Under the pieces are notes generated by a model, which was not told the origin of the DNA, made no database searches, and saw only the letters and a program-made list of their open reading frames with translations. Below, one piece after another: positions 49,921 through 57,992 of a DNA stretch of 64,000 bases (positions are counted from its first letter, which is position 1; every line of letters starts with the position of its first letter). The position numbers and the translations under genes were made by a program. The stretch comes from Blastococcus sp. URHD0036. Its GTDB lineage: Bacteria; Actinomycetota; Actinomycetes; Mycobacteriales; Geodermatophilaceae. The DNA lies in assembly GCF_000701365.1 (NCBI RefSeq), contig NZ_JNIK01000006.1, positions 62,001 through 126,000 of the forward strand. Direction: 5' to 3'.

Positions 49921-50304
49921 TCAGCGGACGAGGCGGTGCAGCGCCCACTGCGCCAGCGGCGCGTAGGCGAGGACCAGCGGCGCCGGCCCGGTCGTGCGCA
50001 GGCCGGTGGTGGTGCCGCCGTCCGGCCCGTCGGTCACCCAGTGGTGCAGGTGCATCCGGAGCGGCCCCACGGCGACCGTCCAGGACCAGGAGCGGTCGGC
50101 CCGGTCTACGGCCTCGATCGTGAAGGGCAGCGGCACGCCGAACCCGTGCACCCGGCCGCGGGCGCCGGGGATGAGCAGCCGCTGGGGACAGTCGACGGCG
50201 GTGATCTGCGGCGCCCACTCCGGCCAGCGGTCCAGGTAGCGGTAGCGGTCCCAGGCCTGCGCCGGTGGGAGCGGGCCGGTCGCGTGCAGCGTCGTCGTCG
50301 TCAC
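49921..50304 (-). CDS. SRPBCC (START-like) family protein
   Basis: A 127-residue protein with the polyketide-cyclase/START helix-grip fold: an N-terminal strand, WDRYRYLDRWPEWAPQI helices, central strands with RSWSWTVAVGPLRMHLHHWV, and a long C-terminal helix PLVLAYAPLAQWALHRLV. Such proteins bind lipophilic ligands; ligand unknown. GTG overlaps the cinA stop (GTGA), so it is translated with cinA. Confidence 0.85.
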   Translation of the reverse strand: MTTTTLHATGPLPPAQAWDRYRYLDRWPEWAPQITAVDCPQRLLIPGARGRVHGFGVPLPFTIEAVDRADRSWSWTVAVGPLRMHLHHWVTDGPDGGTTTGLRTTGPAPLVLAYAPLAQWALHRLVR

Positions 50305-51578
50305 GCCGGCGGACCGCCCAGCAGCAGCTCGCGCAGCATCTGCATCGCCAGGACGACGGAGCGCTCCCGCACCGCCGACCGCGAGCCGGGCAGCCGCACC
50401 GAGCGGGCCACCACGCCGTCGGGACCGGCCGCGCACAGGTGCACGGTGCCGACCGGCTTCTCCGCCGACCCGCCGCCCGGGCCGGCGACCCCGGTGATGC
50501 CCACGCCGACGTCGGCGCCGAACCGGGCCCGGGCGCCGTCGGCGAGCGCGCGGGCCACCTGCGGGCTCACCGCACCGTGCTCGGCCAGCATCTGCGCCGG
50601 GACGTCGACCATCGCCTCCTTCGCCGAGTTCGCGTAGGAGCACACCCCGCCGAGCACCCAGGCCGAGGAGCCCGGACGCTCGGTCAGCCGGGCGACCAGC
50701 AGCCCGCCGGTGCACGACTCCGCGGTGGCGATCGTGAGCCCCTGCGCCTCGAGCGCGCCCGCCACGAGGTCGTCGACGGTCGGGCCGGTGGAGTACAGGG
50801 TGTCGCCGTAGTCCGCCGCCAGCAGTCCGCTCAGCCGGTCGTAGGCGGGCTGGGCCTCGGGGCCGAAGCGCGTCACGATCTCGAGCTCGCCGTCGCGCAG
50901 GCACGTGGTGATCTCCAGGCCGCCGAGCTCCGCGTCGTGGTCGCGCAGGGTGGCGGCGAGCTGCGCCTCGAGGGTGCCCCACAGCCGGACCGTCTCCTGC
51001 CGCAGCTCCGCGCCGCTCGCCAGCACCCCGGCCACCGGCCCGGCGGCCAGCACCGCCGGCCACATCCCCTGCAGCTCCGGTGGCGGCCCGGGGAGGACGA
51101 CGACCGGTGGGCCGCTGCGCCCCTCCGCCGGCGGCACGACGAGGCCGGGCGCGGTGCCGACCGGCTCCAGCACCGTGGCGCCCGCGGGCACCCGCGCCTG
51201 CTTGGCGACCCCCGCGGCCTGCGCCTCCGGGTCCACCCGCCAGCCGCGCCGGGCGGTCAGCCGCGCCACGATCGCCGCGATCCGCGCCTCGAGCTCCGGG
51301 TCCACCGCCGAGGGCCGGCCGTGCCAGTCCCCGACCACCTGGGCGGTGAGGTCGTCGGCCGTGGGACCCAGCCCGCCGGAGGTGATCAGCAGGTCGACGC
51401 CCGCTCCGGCCAGGAAGTCCAGCGCGGCCCGCAGGTCCTCGGGCCGGTCCCCCACCACCACGACCGACGCGACGTCGAGGCCGTGCTGGCGGAGCTGCTC
51501 GGCCAGCCAGGGGCCGTTGCGGTCGGTCACCCGCCCGGTGAGCACCTCGGTCCCGGTGACGACGACGCCCGCGCGCAT
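50301..51578 (-). CDS. cinA: Competence/damage-inducible protein CinA (NMN amidase / MoaB-like)
   Basis: A 425-residue two-domain protein. The N-terminal COG1058/MoaB-like domain has VVVTGTEVLTGRV, LLITSGGLGPTADDLTAQVV and VLPGPPPELQGMW; the C-terminal amidohydrolase has IATAESCTGGLLVARLTERPGSS and VGITGVAGPGGGSAEKPVGTVH. The latter deamidates nicotinamide mononucleotide in NAD recycling. ATG (MRAGVVV) is preferred to a GTG two codons upstream. The SRPBCC gene follows, coupled by GTGA. Confidence 0.96.
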   Translation of the reverse strand: MRAGVVVTGTEVLTGRVTDRNGPWLAEQLRQHGLDVASVVVVGDRPEDLRAALDFLAGAGVDLLITSGGLGPTADDLTAQVVGDWHGRPSAVDPELEARIAAIVARLTARRGWRVDPEAQAAGVAKQARVPAGATVLEPVGTAPGLVVPPAEGRSGPPVVVLPGPPPELQGMWPAVLAAGPVAGVLASGAELRQETVRLWGTLEAQLAATLRDHDAELGGLEITTCLRDGELEIVTRFGPEAQPAYDRLSGLLAADYGDTLYSTGPTVDDLVAGALEAQGLTIATAESCTGGLLVARLTERPGSSAWVLGGVCSYANSAKEAMVDVPAQMLAEHGAVSPQVARALADGARARFGADVGVGITGVAGPGGGSAEKPVGTVHLCAAGPDGVVARSVRLPGSRSAVRERSVVLAMQMLRELLLGGPPA

Positions 51579-51627
51579 ACCCACGGGCCGACCCTAGGTG
51601 CGCGGGCCGGAACCCGCCGTCGCGGGC

Positions 51628-53304
51628 TCAGTCCGGCGGGGGCGTCGTGGTGCCGGTGGACGTGCTGGTGCTCGTCGTCGTGGTCGGCCCGGTGTCCGTC
51701 GTCGTCGGGCTGCTGGTACCGGTCGGGGTGGTCCCGGTCGGGGCCGTCGAGCCGGTCGGGGTCGTCCCGGTCGGCGCCGCCGTCCCGGACGGGGTCGTCC
51801 CGGTCGGAGCGCTGGGCGGAGCGGGATCGGTCGAGGGGGCGGGCGGGACGGCGACCGTGGCCGGGGTGTCCCCGTCGACGACCGCGACCCCGCCACCGCC
51901 GGGTCCGCTGCTCCCGGTGGTCCGGCGCGCGGCCGGTGCCACGGCGTACCAGACCGTCACGTCGTCGCCCGGCTCGAGCGTGGTGCCGGTCGGGCTGATC
52001 CGCGTCACCGTGCCCGGCGCGACGAGGCTGGTGACGTCGGTGCGGCGGAACACGCTCAGCCCGAGGGCGGACAGCTCGCCGGCGACGTCCTCGATCGACC
52101 GGTCCACGTAGTCCCCCGCGACCAGCACGAGGGTGTCGGCCTCCTGCGTCTGCGCGGCCGCGACGGGCGTCGACGGTGCCGGACCCGACAGCGCGAGGAA
52201 CACCCCTGCGGCCGCGGCGGCACCCAGCAGCAGGGCGACCAGCGGCACCAGCAGCGCGGTGGCGCGGCGGCGGGCCGGCGGCGGCGGTGTGCGCCGCGCG
52301 CCGACGAGCGCGGTGTCGGGACCGTCGCCGGCCGAGGACGGCGGCGGGGACGCCGGCACCGCGACCAGGCCGGTCTCCCGCGGCTCCCAGGCCGGCACCC
52401 GCCCGGCCCGCACGGCGGCGACCGCCTCGGCGAACGCGTCGCCGTCGGGCATGCGCGCGGCCGGGTCCTTGGCCAGGGCCCGCGAGATGATCGTGCGCAC
52501 CCCGGTCGGCAGCTCACCGGACAGCGGCTCCGGGTCCTCGCGGAGCTGCTTCAGCGCGATGGTGACGGCGTTGTCGCCGTCGAACGCCGGATGGCCGGCC
52601 AGGCACTCGTAGCCGACCAGGCCCAGCGCGTAGACGTCGCTGGCCGGGGTGGCCAGCCGGCCCTCCGCCTGTTCCGGCGACAAGTACTGCGGGGTGCCGA
52701 TGACCTGGCCGGTGCGGGTCAGCGGGACGCTCCCGGCCGACCAGGCGATGCCGAAGTCGGTGATCTTCACGCTGCCGTCGGGGCAGACCAGGATGTTGCC
52801 GGGCTTCACGTCTCGGTGCACCAGGCCGACCCGGTGGGCCTCGCCCAGCGCGGCGGCGGTCTGCTGCAGCACCGACAGCGCGGTGGCGGTGTCGAGCCGG
52901 CCCTCCCGGTGGAGGACCGCCGACAACGGCTCGCCCTCGACGAGCTCCATCACCAGGTAGGCCAGCGTCTCCCCGTACTGCGACTCGGTCTCGCCGTAGT
53001 CGAAGACGCCGGCGATGTTGCGGTGCGACAGGGCGGCGGCGTGCTGGGCCTCGGCACGGAACCGGGCGAGGAAGGTCGGGTCGCCGGTGTACTCGCTGCG
53101 CAGGACCTTGACCGCGACCGGCCGGCCGAGCAGCACGTCGGTGCCACGCCAGACCTGACCCATGCCTCCGGAGGCGATCAGCTGGACGAGCTCGTACCGC
53201 TCACCCAGGTCCTGCCGCCCCGGCTCCACCACCGCGGTTCCCCCCTCGCCACCGAGCCCCGTGCACACGGAGGGCGCCGGTCTCCCGAGGTCCACCGACG
53301 CCAC
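51628..53304 (-). CDS. PknB-type serine/threonine kinase with PASTA-like ectodomain
   Basis: A 558-residue membrane kinase. Kinase domain about 35-300: ASGGMGQVW loop, Lys66 in VAVKVL, catalytic HRDVKPGN (163-170, Asp165), DFG 183-185 and GTPQYLSPEQ. Then linker, one transmembrane helix (about 345-368), a single PASTA-like module (about 390-450; VAGELSALGLSVFR, SPTGTTLEPGDDVTVWY) and an outside tail with TPTG-type tandem repeats. Probably senses cell-wall fragments. Unlike the usual pknB it is not beside pstP, rodA or pbpA. Confidence 0.93.
   Translation of the reverse strand: MASVDLGRPAPSVCTGLGGEGGTAVVEPGRQDLGERYELVQLIASGGMGQVWRGTDVLLGRPVAVKVLRSEYTGDPTFLARFRAEAQHAAALSHRNIAGVFDYGETESQYGETLAYLVMELVEGEPLSAVLHREGRLDTATALSVLQQTAAALGEAHRVGLVHRDVKPGNILVCPDGSVKITDFGIAWSAGSVPLTRTGQVIGTPQYLSPEQAEGRLATPASDVYALGLVGYECLAGHPAFDGDNAVTIALKQLREDPEPLSGELPTGVRTIISRALAKDPAARMPDGDAFAEAVAAVRAGRVPAWEPRETGLVAVPASPPPSSAGDGPDTALVGARRTPPPPARRRATALLVPLVALLLGAAAAAGVFLALSGPAPSTPVAAAQTQEADTLVLVAGDYVDRSIEDVAGELSALGLSVFRRTDVTSLVAPGTVTRISPTGTTLEPGDDVTVWYAVAPAARRTTGSSGPGGGGVAVVDGDTPATVAVPPAPSTDPAPPSAPTGTTPSGTAAPTGTTPTGSTAPTGTTPTGTSSPTTTDTGPTTTTSTSTSTGTTTPPPD
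51712..51815 (-). repeat. Tandem repeats coding the kinase tail
   Basis: Roughly three copies of a 30-base unit (GGTCGGGGTCGTCCCGGTCG on the + strand), giving APTGTTPTGS-like decapeptides in the extracellular tail of the kinase. Copy number may vary between strains. Confidence 0.7.
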
Positions 53305-53434
53305 TCCCGCCCCATCCTCCCAGGCAACGGAGGATCGCGGTACGTGATCCCAGGCGTCACTCTGGTAACGGCGCGGGAACGGCTCTGTACGCCGCGCGGG
53401 CGGTGTGGGACGGGCGGCGGGTGCCCGCGTCTCC

Positions 53435-54745
53435 TCAGCCCTCGAAGAGCGTGCGGCCCCACCAGTCGCTGTCGTCGCGCACGCCCGGAGGGCAGGCGAA
53501 GACCGCCGAGGAGGTGTGCCGGATGTACTCGTTCATCGCGTCGGTGCGCAGGTTGCGCTGCACCTGCACGAACCCCGTCTCCGGGTTGGCCTGGAAGGCG
53601 ATGAAGAACAGCCCGGCGTCCAGCCGGCCCAGGCCGTCGCTGCCGTCGACGAAGCTGTAGCCGCGGCGCAGGATCGCCGTCCCCGAGTTCGTCGGGTGGG
53701 CGAGGAAGACGTGACTGGTCTCCGGGATCGCGAACTCGCCGTCGACCTGGGCGGTGAAGTCGACCGGGTCGAACTCCTCCCGCTGCCCGAGCGGCGCCCC
53801 CCGGCCCTTGGTCCGCCCGATCGTGGCCTCCTGCTCGTTGAGCGGAGAGGAGTCCCAGGGCTCGATGAGCATCCGGATCTTCCGGGTGACCAGGTAGGAC
53901 CCGCCGCGCAGCCAGTCGGCGTCGTCGTCCCCGACCCAGACGAAGCGGTCCAGCGTGCTCGCGTTCTCGGCCTTGAGGTTGTCGGTGCCGTCCTTGAACC
54001 CGAAGAGGTTCCGCGGCGTGGCCTGCCCGGTGCTCGTGGACGACGTCCGCCCGAACCCCAGCTGCGACCAGCGCACGCTCACCACCCCGGCGCCGAGGCG
54101 GACCAGGTTGCGGATGGCGTGCACGGCCACCTGCGGGTCGTTGGCGCAGGCCTGGATGCACAGGTCGCCACCGCTGATCGCCGGGTCGATCTGGTCGCCG
54201 GGGAACGAGGGCAGCTCGACGAGCGGCTCGGGCCGCTGCGCCGCGAGCCCGAAGCGGTCGACCCCGTCGGGCGTCGTGAACAGCGTCGGCCCGAAGCCGA
54301 CGGTGATCGTCAGGCCGGCCGGCGGCAGACCGATGGCCTCGCCGGTGTCGTCGGGGACGTCGTAGTCCCCGCCCCCGACCGCGCCGACCGGTCCCGCGTC
54401 CTGCCCCGCGGTCATGCGCCGCGCGGCCGCGGTCCAGTCCTTCAGCAGCTGGACCAGCTCGTCGCGGTCGTCGGTCCGGACGTCGAGCGCGACGAAGTGC
54501 AGCCGGTCCTGCGCCGGGGTGACGATCCCGGCCTGGTGCTCCCCGGAGAACGCGACCGCCTCGGTGGCCGCGGTCGCGACGTCGGTGGGTGCCGCGTCGG
54601 CGGTGGCGCGGCCCACCGCCGTCCCCGCGACGCCGCCGGCGAGCACACCGGCGGCGCCGATCCCGAAGGCGCCGAGCAGCCGCCGGCGGGACAGGCCCGC
54701 GGGGGGCGTCTCCGGCGGGGCGTCGGGGATCGGGGTGTCGGTCAT
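53435..54745 (-). CDS. efeB: DyP-type heme peroxidase, Tat-exported (EfeB)
   Basis: A 436-residue DyP peroxidase. The Tat signal is SRRRLLGAFGIGAAGVLAGG (residues 19-38), so it folds in the cytoplasm and is exported. The catalytic GxxDG motif reads GFKDGTDN (Asp near 252), and the proximal heme His is in the NPETGF/HTSSAVF C-terminal part. In EfeUOB systems this enzyme handles heme or ferrous iron oxidation. It is the third gene of efeU-efeO-efeB, 33 bp after efeO. Confidence 0.95.
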   Translation of the reverse strand: MTDTPIPDAPPETPPAGLSRRRLLGAFGIGAAGVLAGGVAGTAVGRATADAAPTDVATAATEAVAFSGEHQAGIVTPAQDRLHFVALDVRTDDRDELVQLLKDWTAAARRMTAGQDAGPVGAVGGGDYDVPDDTGEAIGLPPAGLTITVGFGPTLFTTPDGVDRFGLAAQRPEPLVELPSFPGDQIDPAISGGDLCIQACANDPQVAVHAIRNLVRLGAGVVSVRWSQLGFGRTSSTSTGQATPRNLFGFKDGTDNLKAENASTLDRFVWVGDDDADWLRGGSYLVTRKIRMLIEPWDSSPLNEQEATIGRTKGRGAPLGQREEFDPVDFTAQVDGEFAIPETSHVFLAHPTNSGTAILRRGYSFVDGSDGLGRLDAGLFFIAFQANPETGFVQVQRNLRTDAMNEYIRHTSSAVFACPPGVRDDSDWWGRTLFEG

Positions 54746-54778
54746 CGCCGTCCTGGGTCCAGGGGAGGGGTCAGGGGG

Positions 54779-55933
54779 TCACTGCTGGTCGGCCACCACG
54801 GAGGCGACCCGGCCCACGGACTCCGAGAGGGCGGTGATGCTGTCGCTCAGGCCCTGCAGCTGGTCCTCGGTGAGCTCGGTCTGGAGCATCCAACCGTCGC
54901 CCGACCGGTACTGTTCCAGCTCGGCCTCGGCCGCCGCGAACCGCTCGTCGATCTCGCCGACGAGGTCCGGGTCGGCCTCCTCGAGGAAGGGCCGCAGCGC
55001 CTGGACGGCGGCCTGGCTGCCCTCCAGGTTGGCCGCGAAGTCCCAGAGGTCGGTGTGGGAGTACCGCTCCTCCTCGCCGGTGATCTTGCCGGAGGCGATC
55101 TCGTCGAGCAGGGCCTTGGCGCCGCTGGCCAGCTGGAGGGGGTCGAGGGTCACCTCGTTCGCCTTGTCGACGATCTCCTGCACGTTGACCAGCAGCTGGT
55201 CGGCGTAGGGGCCCATGTCCGAGACGTCGCCGGCCACCCAGAGCGCCTGCTCGATGCGGTGGTACCCGGTGAAGTCCTGGCCCTCCTCCTGGTCGCCCTC
55301 GCGCCCGTCGATGATCGGGTCGAGGTCGCCGAAGCTCTCCGCCACGGGCTCGATGCGCTCCCAGTAGGTCCGCGCCACCGGGTAGAGCGCCATGGCCCCC
55401 TCGATGTCGCCGGCGTTCACGGCCTCGACGAAGGCCGTCGTCTGCTCCAGCAGCGCGGCGGTCTGGCTCTGCACGTAGCGCTGGTAGTCCTCGCCGGCCT
55501 GGGCGAGCGCCTCGTTGTCGCTGAGCTGCTCGGCCTCGCCGGTCACCGTGAGGGCGTTGCGGATGCCGTCGCCGACCATCCCCGGCTTGCAGACGGTCTC
55601 GTAGTCGCCGGCGGGGAGCTCGACCAGCAGCGGGCGGGCCACGCCGGGGGCGATGTTCTCCACCTCGGCCATGACCCGGTCGCCGTCGGCGTAGACGTAG
55701 AACTCGGTCACCTGCGACCCGCTGTTGGTGATCTGGAACTCGTGCGTGCCGGCCGGCAGCTCGCTGGCGTCGACGTCGCAGGCGTCGTCGGACGCGGCGA
55801 CGGCGATGGTGTCCTGCGCGTCCCCGGAGCTCCCGGACCCGCCGTCGTCGGAGGAGCAGGCGGCGGCGGTCAGCGCGGCGAGCAGCCCGACCGCGACGAG
55901 GGGGAGGCGGCTGCGACGGTCACGAACGGACAT
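54779..55933 (-). CDS. efeO: Iron-uptake lipoprotein EfeO (imelysin/M75 type with cupredoxin domain)
   Basis: A 384-residue lipoprotein: signal peptide ending in the lipobox LTAAAC (Cys about 26), a cupredoxin-like domain (about 45-140; ELPAGTHEFQITNSGSQVTEFYVY) and a helical M75 domain (about 150-380) with the iron-site motif FTGYHRIEQALW (HxxE). It would bind iron outside the membrane and pass it to EfeU. The ATG lies 14 bp inside the end of efeU. Confidence 0.95.
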   Translation of the reverse strand: MSVRDRRSRLPLVAVGLLAALTAAACSSDDGGSGSSGDAQDTIAVAASDDACDVDASELPAGTHEFQITNSGSQVTEFYVYADGDRVMAEVENIAPGVARPLLVELPAGDYETVCKPGMVGDGIRNALTVTGEAEQLSDNEALAQAGEDYQRYVQSQTAALLEQTTAFVEAVNAGDIEGAMALYPVARTYWERIEPVAESFGDLDPIIDGREGDQEEGQDFTGYHRIEQALWVAGDVSDMGPYADQLLVNVQEIVDKANEVTLDPLQLASGAKALLDEIASGKITGEEERYSHTDLWDFAANLEGSQAAVQALRPFLEEADPDLVGEIDERFAAAEAELEQYRSGDGWMLQTELTEDQLQGLSDSITALSESVGRVASVVADQQ

Positions 55934-56810
55934 GCTCGGTGGTCTCCGACTGGGTGGTGGGGATGGGAGCCGGCGCGGCGCCGGGAGTGCGGAGGGCCGG
56001 GCGGGACGGCCAGAGGAACAGCACCAGGACGGGCACGAGGTACAGCAGCCACGCCACGGTCTCCAGCACCGACGGCTGCGGGGTGAGGTTGATCAGCCCG
56101 CGCAGGAACTCGGCGTACCAGGTGCCCGGCGTCAGCCAGGAGGACGCGTCGAAGGCCTGCGTGGTCAGGCCGGGCAGGACGCCGGCCTCCTGGAAGTCGT
56201 GGACGGCGTACTTGAAGATCCCGGCGGCGACGAGGATGAGCAGCAGGCCGCTGATGGTGAAGAACCGGCCGATGTCGATCCGCACGGCGCCGAGGTAGAG
56301 CGCGACCCCCAGCACGATGGCGACCAGCAGGCCGACGCCGAGCCCGAACAGCGGCTGCGAGCTGACCGCGCCCTGGGCGGAGGCGAAGAAGAGCAGGGTC
56401 GTCTCCAGGCCCTCGCGGACGACGGCGAGGAACGCGATGCCGACGACGGTGACGACGCCCAGCCCGGCCGTCCGGCCCATGGCGCCGTCCATCTGACCGC
56501 GCAGTTCACCGGAGATCCGGCGCCCCGCGGTGCGCATCCAGAAGATCATCCACGTCACGAGGGCGACGGCGATCGTCGAGGTGATGGCGTCGAAGAGCTC
56601 CTGCCCGGGCCCGCCGAGCACGGTGGTCGACACGTAGGAGAGGACCGCGCCGAAGCCGATGGACAGCGCGGCGGCGGCCCCGACGCCGGACCAGACGGCG
56701 GGCAGGTGCTGGCGCCGGTCGGTCTTGACGAGATAGGCGACGAGCACCGAGACGACGAGGACCATCTCGATGCCCTCACGCAGTCCGATGAGGAAACTCG
56801 CGAGGAACAC
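55920..56810 (-). CDS. efeU: Ferrous/ferric iron permease EfeU (FTR1 family)
   Basis: A 296-residue membrane protein with seven predicted helices. Both REGxE iron motifs are present: REGIE at residues 11-15 and REGLE near the fourth helix (VVREGLETTLLFF). GTG start. First gene of efeU-efeO-efeB; an iron-responsive dyad lies 44 bp upstream. The C-terminal cytoplasmic tail is short and Thr/Pro-rich. Confidence 0.96.
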   Translation of the reverse strand: MFLASFLIGLREGIEMVLVVSVLVAYLVKTDRRQHLPAVWSGVGAAAALSIGFGAVLSYVSTTVLGGPGQELFDAITSTIAVALVTWMIFWMRTAGRRISGELRGQMDGAMGRTAGLGVVTVVGIAFLAVVREGLETTLLFFASAQGAVSSQPLFGLGVGLLVAIVLGVALYLGAVRIDIGRFFTISGLLLILVAAGIFKYAVHDFQEAGVLPGLTTQAFDASSWLTPGTWYAEFLRGLINLTPQPSVLETVAWLLYLVPVLVLFLWPSRPALRTPGAAPAPIPTTQSETTEHVRS

Positions 56811-56853
56811 GGGCCACCGCCCTTCCGCGATCGACGGGACCCCGCCATCCGGC

Positions 56854-56872
56854 TCAGGGCAGGCACACCTTA
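56854..56872 (-). promoter_or_regulatory. Candidate DtxR/IdeR iron box before efeU
   Basis: On the minus strand TAAGGTGTGCCTGCCCTGA aligns with the consensus TTAGGTTAGGCTAACCTAA at 12 of 19 positions, with the left half-site best. Location between promoter distance and the efeU start fits iron repression. Confidence 0.5.
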
Positions 56873-57030
56873 CTCACGATTCCTGGGGCGTCAGCCACTG
56901 TCGCAGAACTGACTCGGGTGACGGGCGGACGTTGCTCGACGTTGCACCGGAGGCCGGTGGTCTTGCCCGGCGCCCGCGGCACTGTGACCGTGGACACGTC
57001 CCGCCACCCCTCGACGACGAGGAGACCGAC

Positions 57031-57984
57031 GTGCCCGATGCGCCCGACATGACCGAGGTCCTGGCCGATGCCCCGACCAACTGGGGGAAGTGGGGCGAGG
57101 ACGACGAGGTCGGCTCGCTCAACTACCTGACCGCCGACGAGGTGATGCGGGGCATCCGGCACGTGCGGCAGGGGAAGGTCTTCACCCTGCAGCGGCTGAT
57201 CGGCGACCCGAAGGGCGACCCGGTGTGGCCGGGCCGCACCCCCGCCGAGCGCACCCAGGTGCTCGACGAGTCCAGCTGGGACGTCGAGGGCGCTCCCGCG
57301 TTCCCCGGCGGGCTGCACTACGCCGACGACAAGATCAACGCCTACCTCCAGGGCTCCACGCAGTACGACGCGCTCGGCCACGTCTGGTACGACGGCAAGA
57401 TCTGGAACGGCTTCGACGCCCGGACGACCGTCGGCGGCATGGACCGGGCCAGCGTCGAGCCCATCGCCCAGCGGGGCGTCGTCGGCCGCGGCGTGCTGCT
57501 CGACATGGCCCGCTTCCGCGGGAAGCCGACCCTCGACAAGGGCGAGACGTTCACCCACGAGGACCTGCTGGCGTGTGCCGAGGCGCAGGGCGTCGCCATC
57601 GAGAAGCGCGACATCCTCGTCGTCCGGACGAACTTCCTGCAGCTCTTCCACGACCAGGGCGACGCCTTCTACGAGGGCTTCAACGAGCCCGGCCTGGTGT
57701 ACAGCCCGGAACTGGTCCGCTGGTTCCAGGACATGGAGATCCCGAACCTGGCGACGGACACGATCGCCAACGAGGTGACCTACGACCCCAACAACGGCAC
57801 CGCGCTGCCGCTGCACTGCGCCCTGATGCGCAACCTGGGCGTCGCGCTCACCGAGATCTGCGACCTCGAGGCGCTGGCCGCCGACTGCGCCGAGGACCGC
57901 CAGTACACGTTCCTCTGGGCCGCCGCGCCGCTGAAGGTGCACCTGGCCGCCGGCTCGCCGGCCAACCCGCTGGCGATCAAGTAG
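57031..57984 (+). CDS. Cyclase-family (kynurenine-formamidase-like) hydrolase
   Basis: A 317-residue member of the cyclase family PF04199, larger subfamily. The metal motif, HxGTHxDxxxH in small members, reads QGSTQYDALGHVW near residue 104, as in this long subfamily. VLLDMARFRG, RDILVVRTNF and a C-terminal LPLHCALMRNLGVALTEICDLE are further family blocks. GAGGAG lies 6 bases before the GTG. An acyl-CoA synthetase and enoyl-CoA hydratase follow, hinting at breakdown of a cyclic or amide compound. Confidence 0.88.
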   Translation: MPDAPDMTEVLADAPTNWGKWGEDDEVGSLNYLTADEVMRGIRHVRQGKVFTLQRLIGDPKGDPVWPGRTPAERTQVLDESSWDVEGAPAFPGGLHYADDKINAYLQGSTQYDALGHVWYDGKIWNGFDARTTVGGMDRASVEPIAQRGVVGRGVLLDMARFRGKPTLDKGETFTHEDLLACAEAQGVAIEKRDILVVRTNFLQLFHDQGDAFYEGFNEPGLVYSPELVRWFQDMEIPNLATDTIANEVTYDPNNGTALPLHCALMRNLGVALTEICDLEALAADCAEDRQYTFLWAAAPLKVHLAAGSPANPLAIK

Positions 57985-57992
57985 GCACCGAG

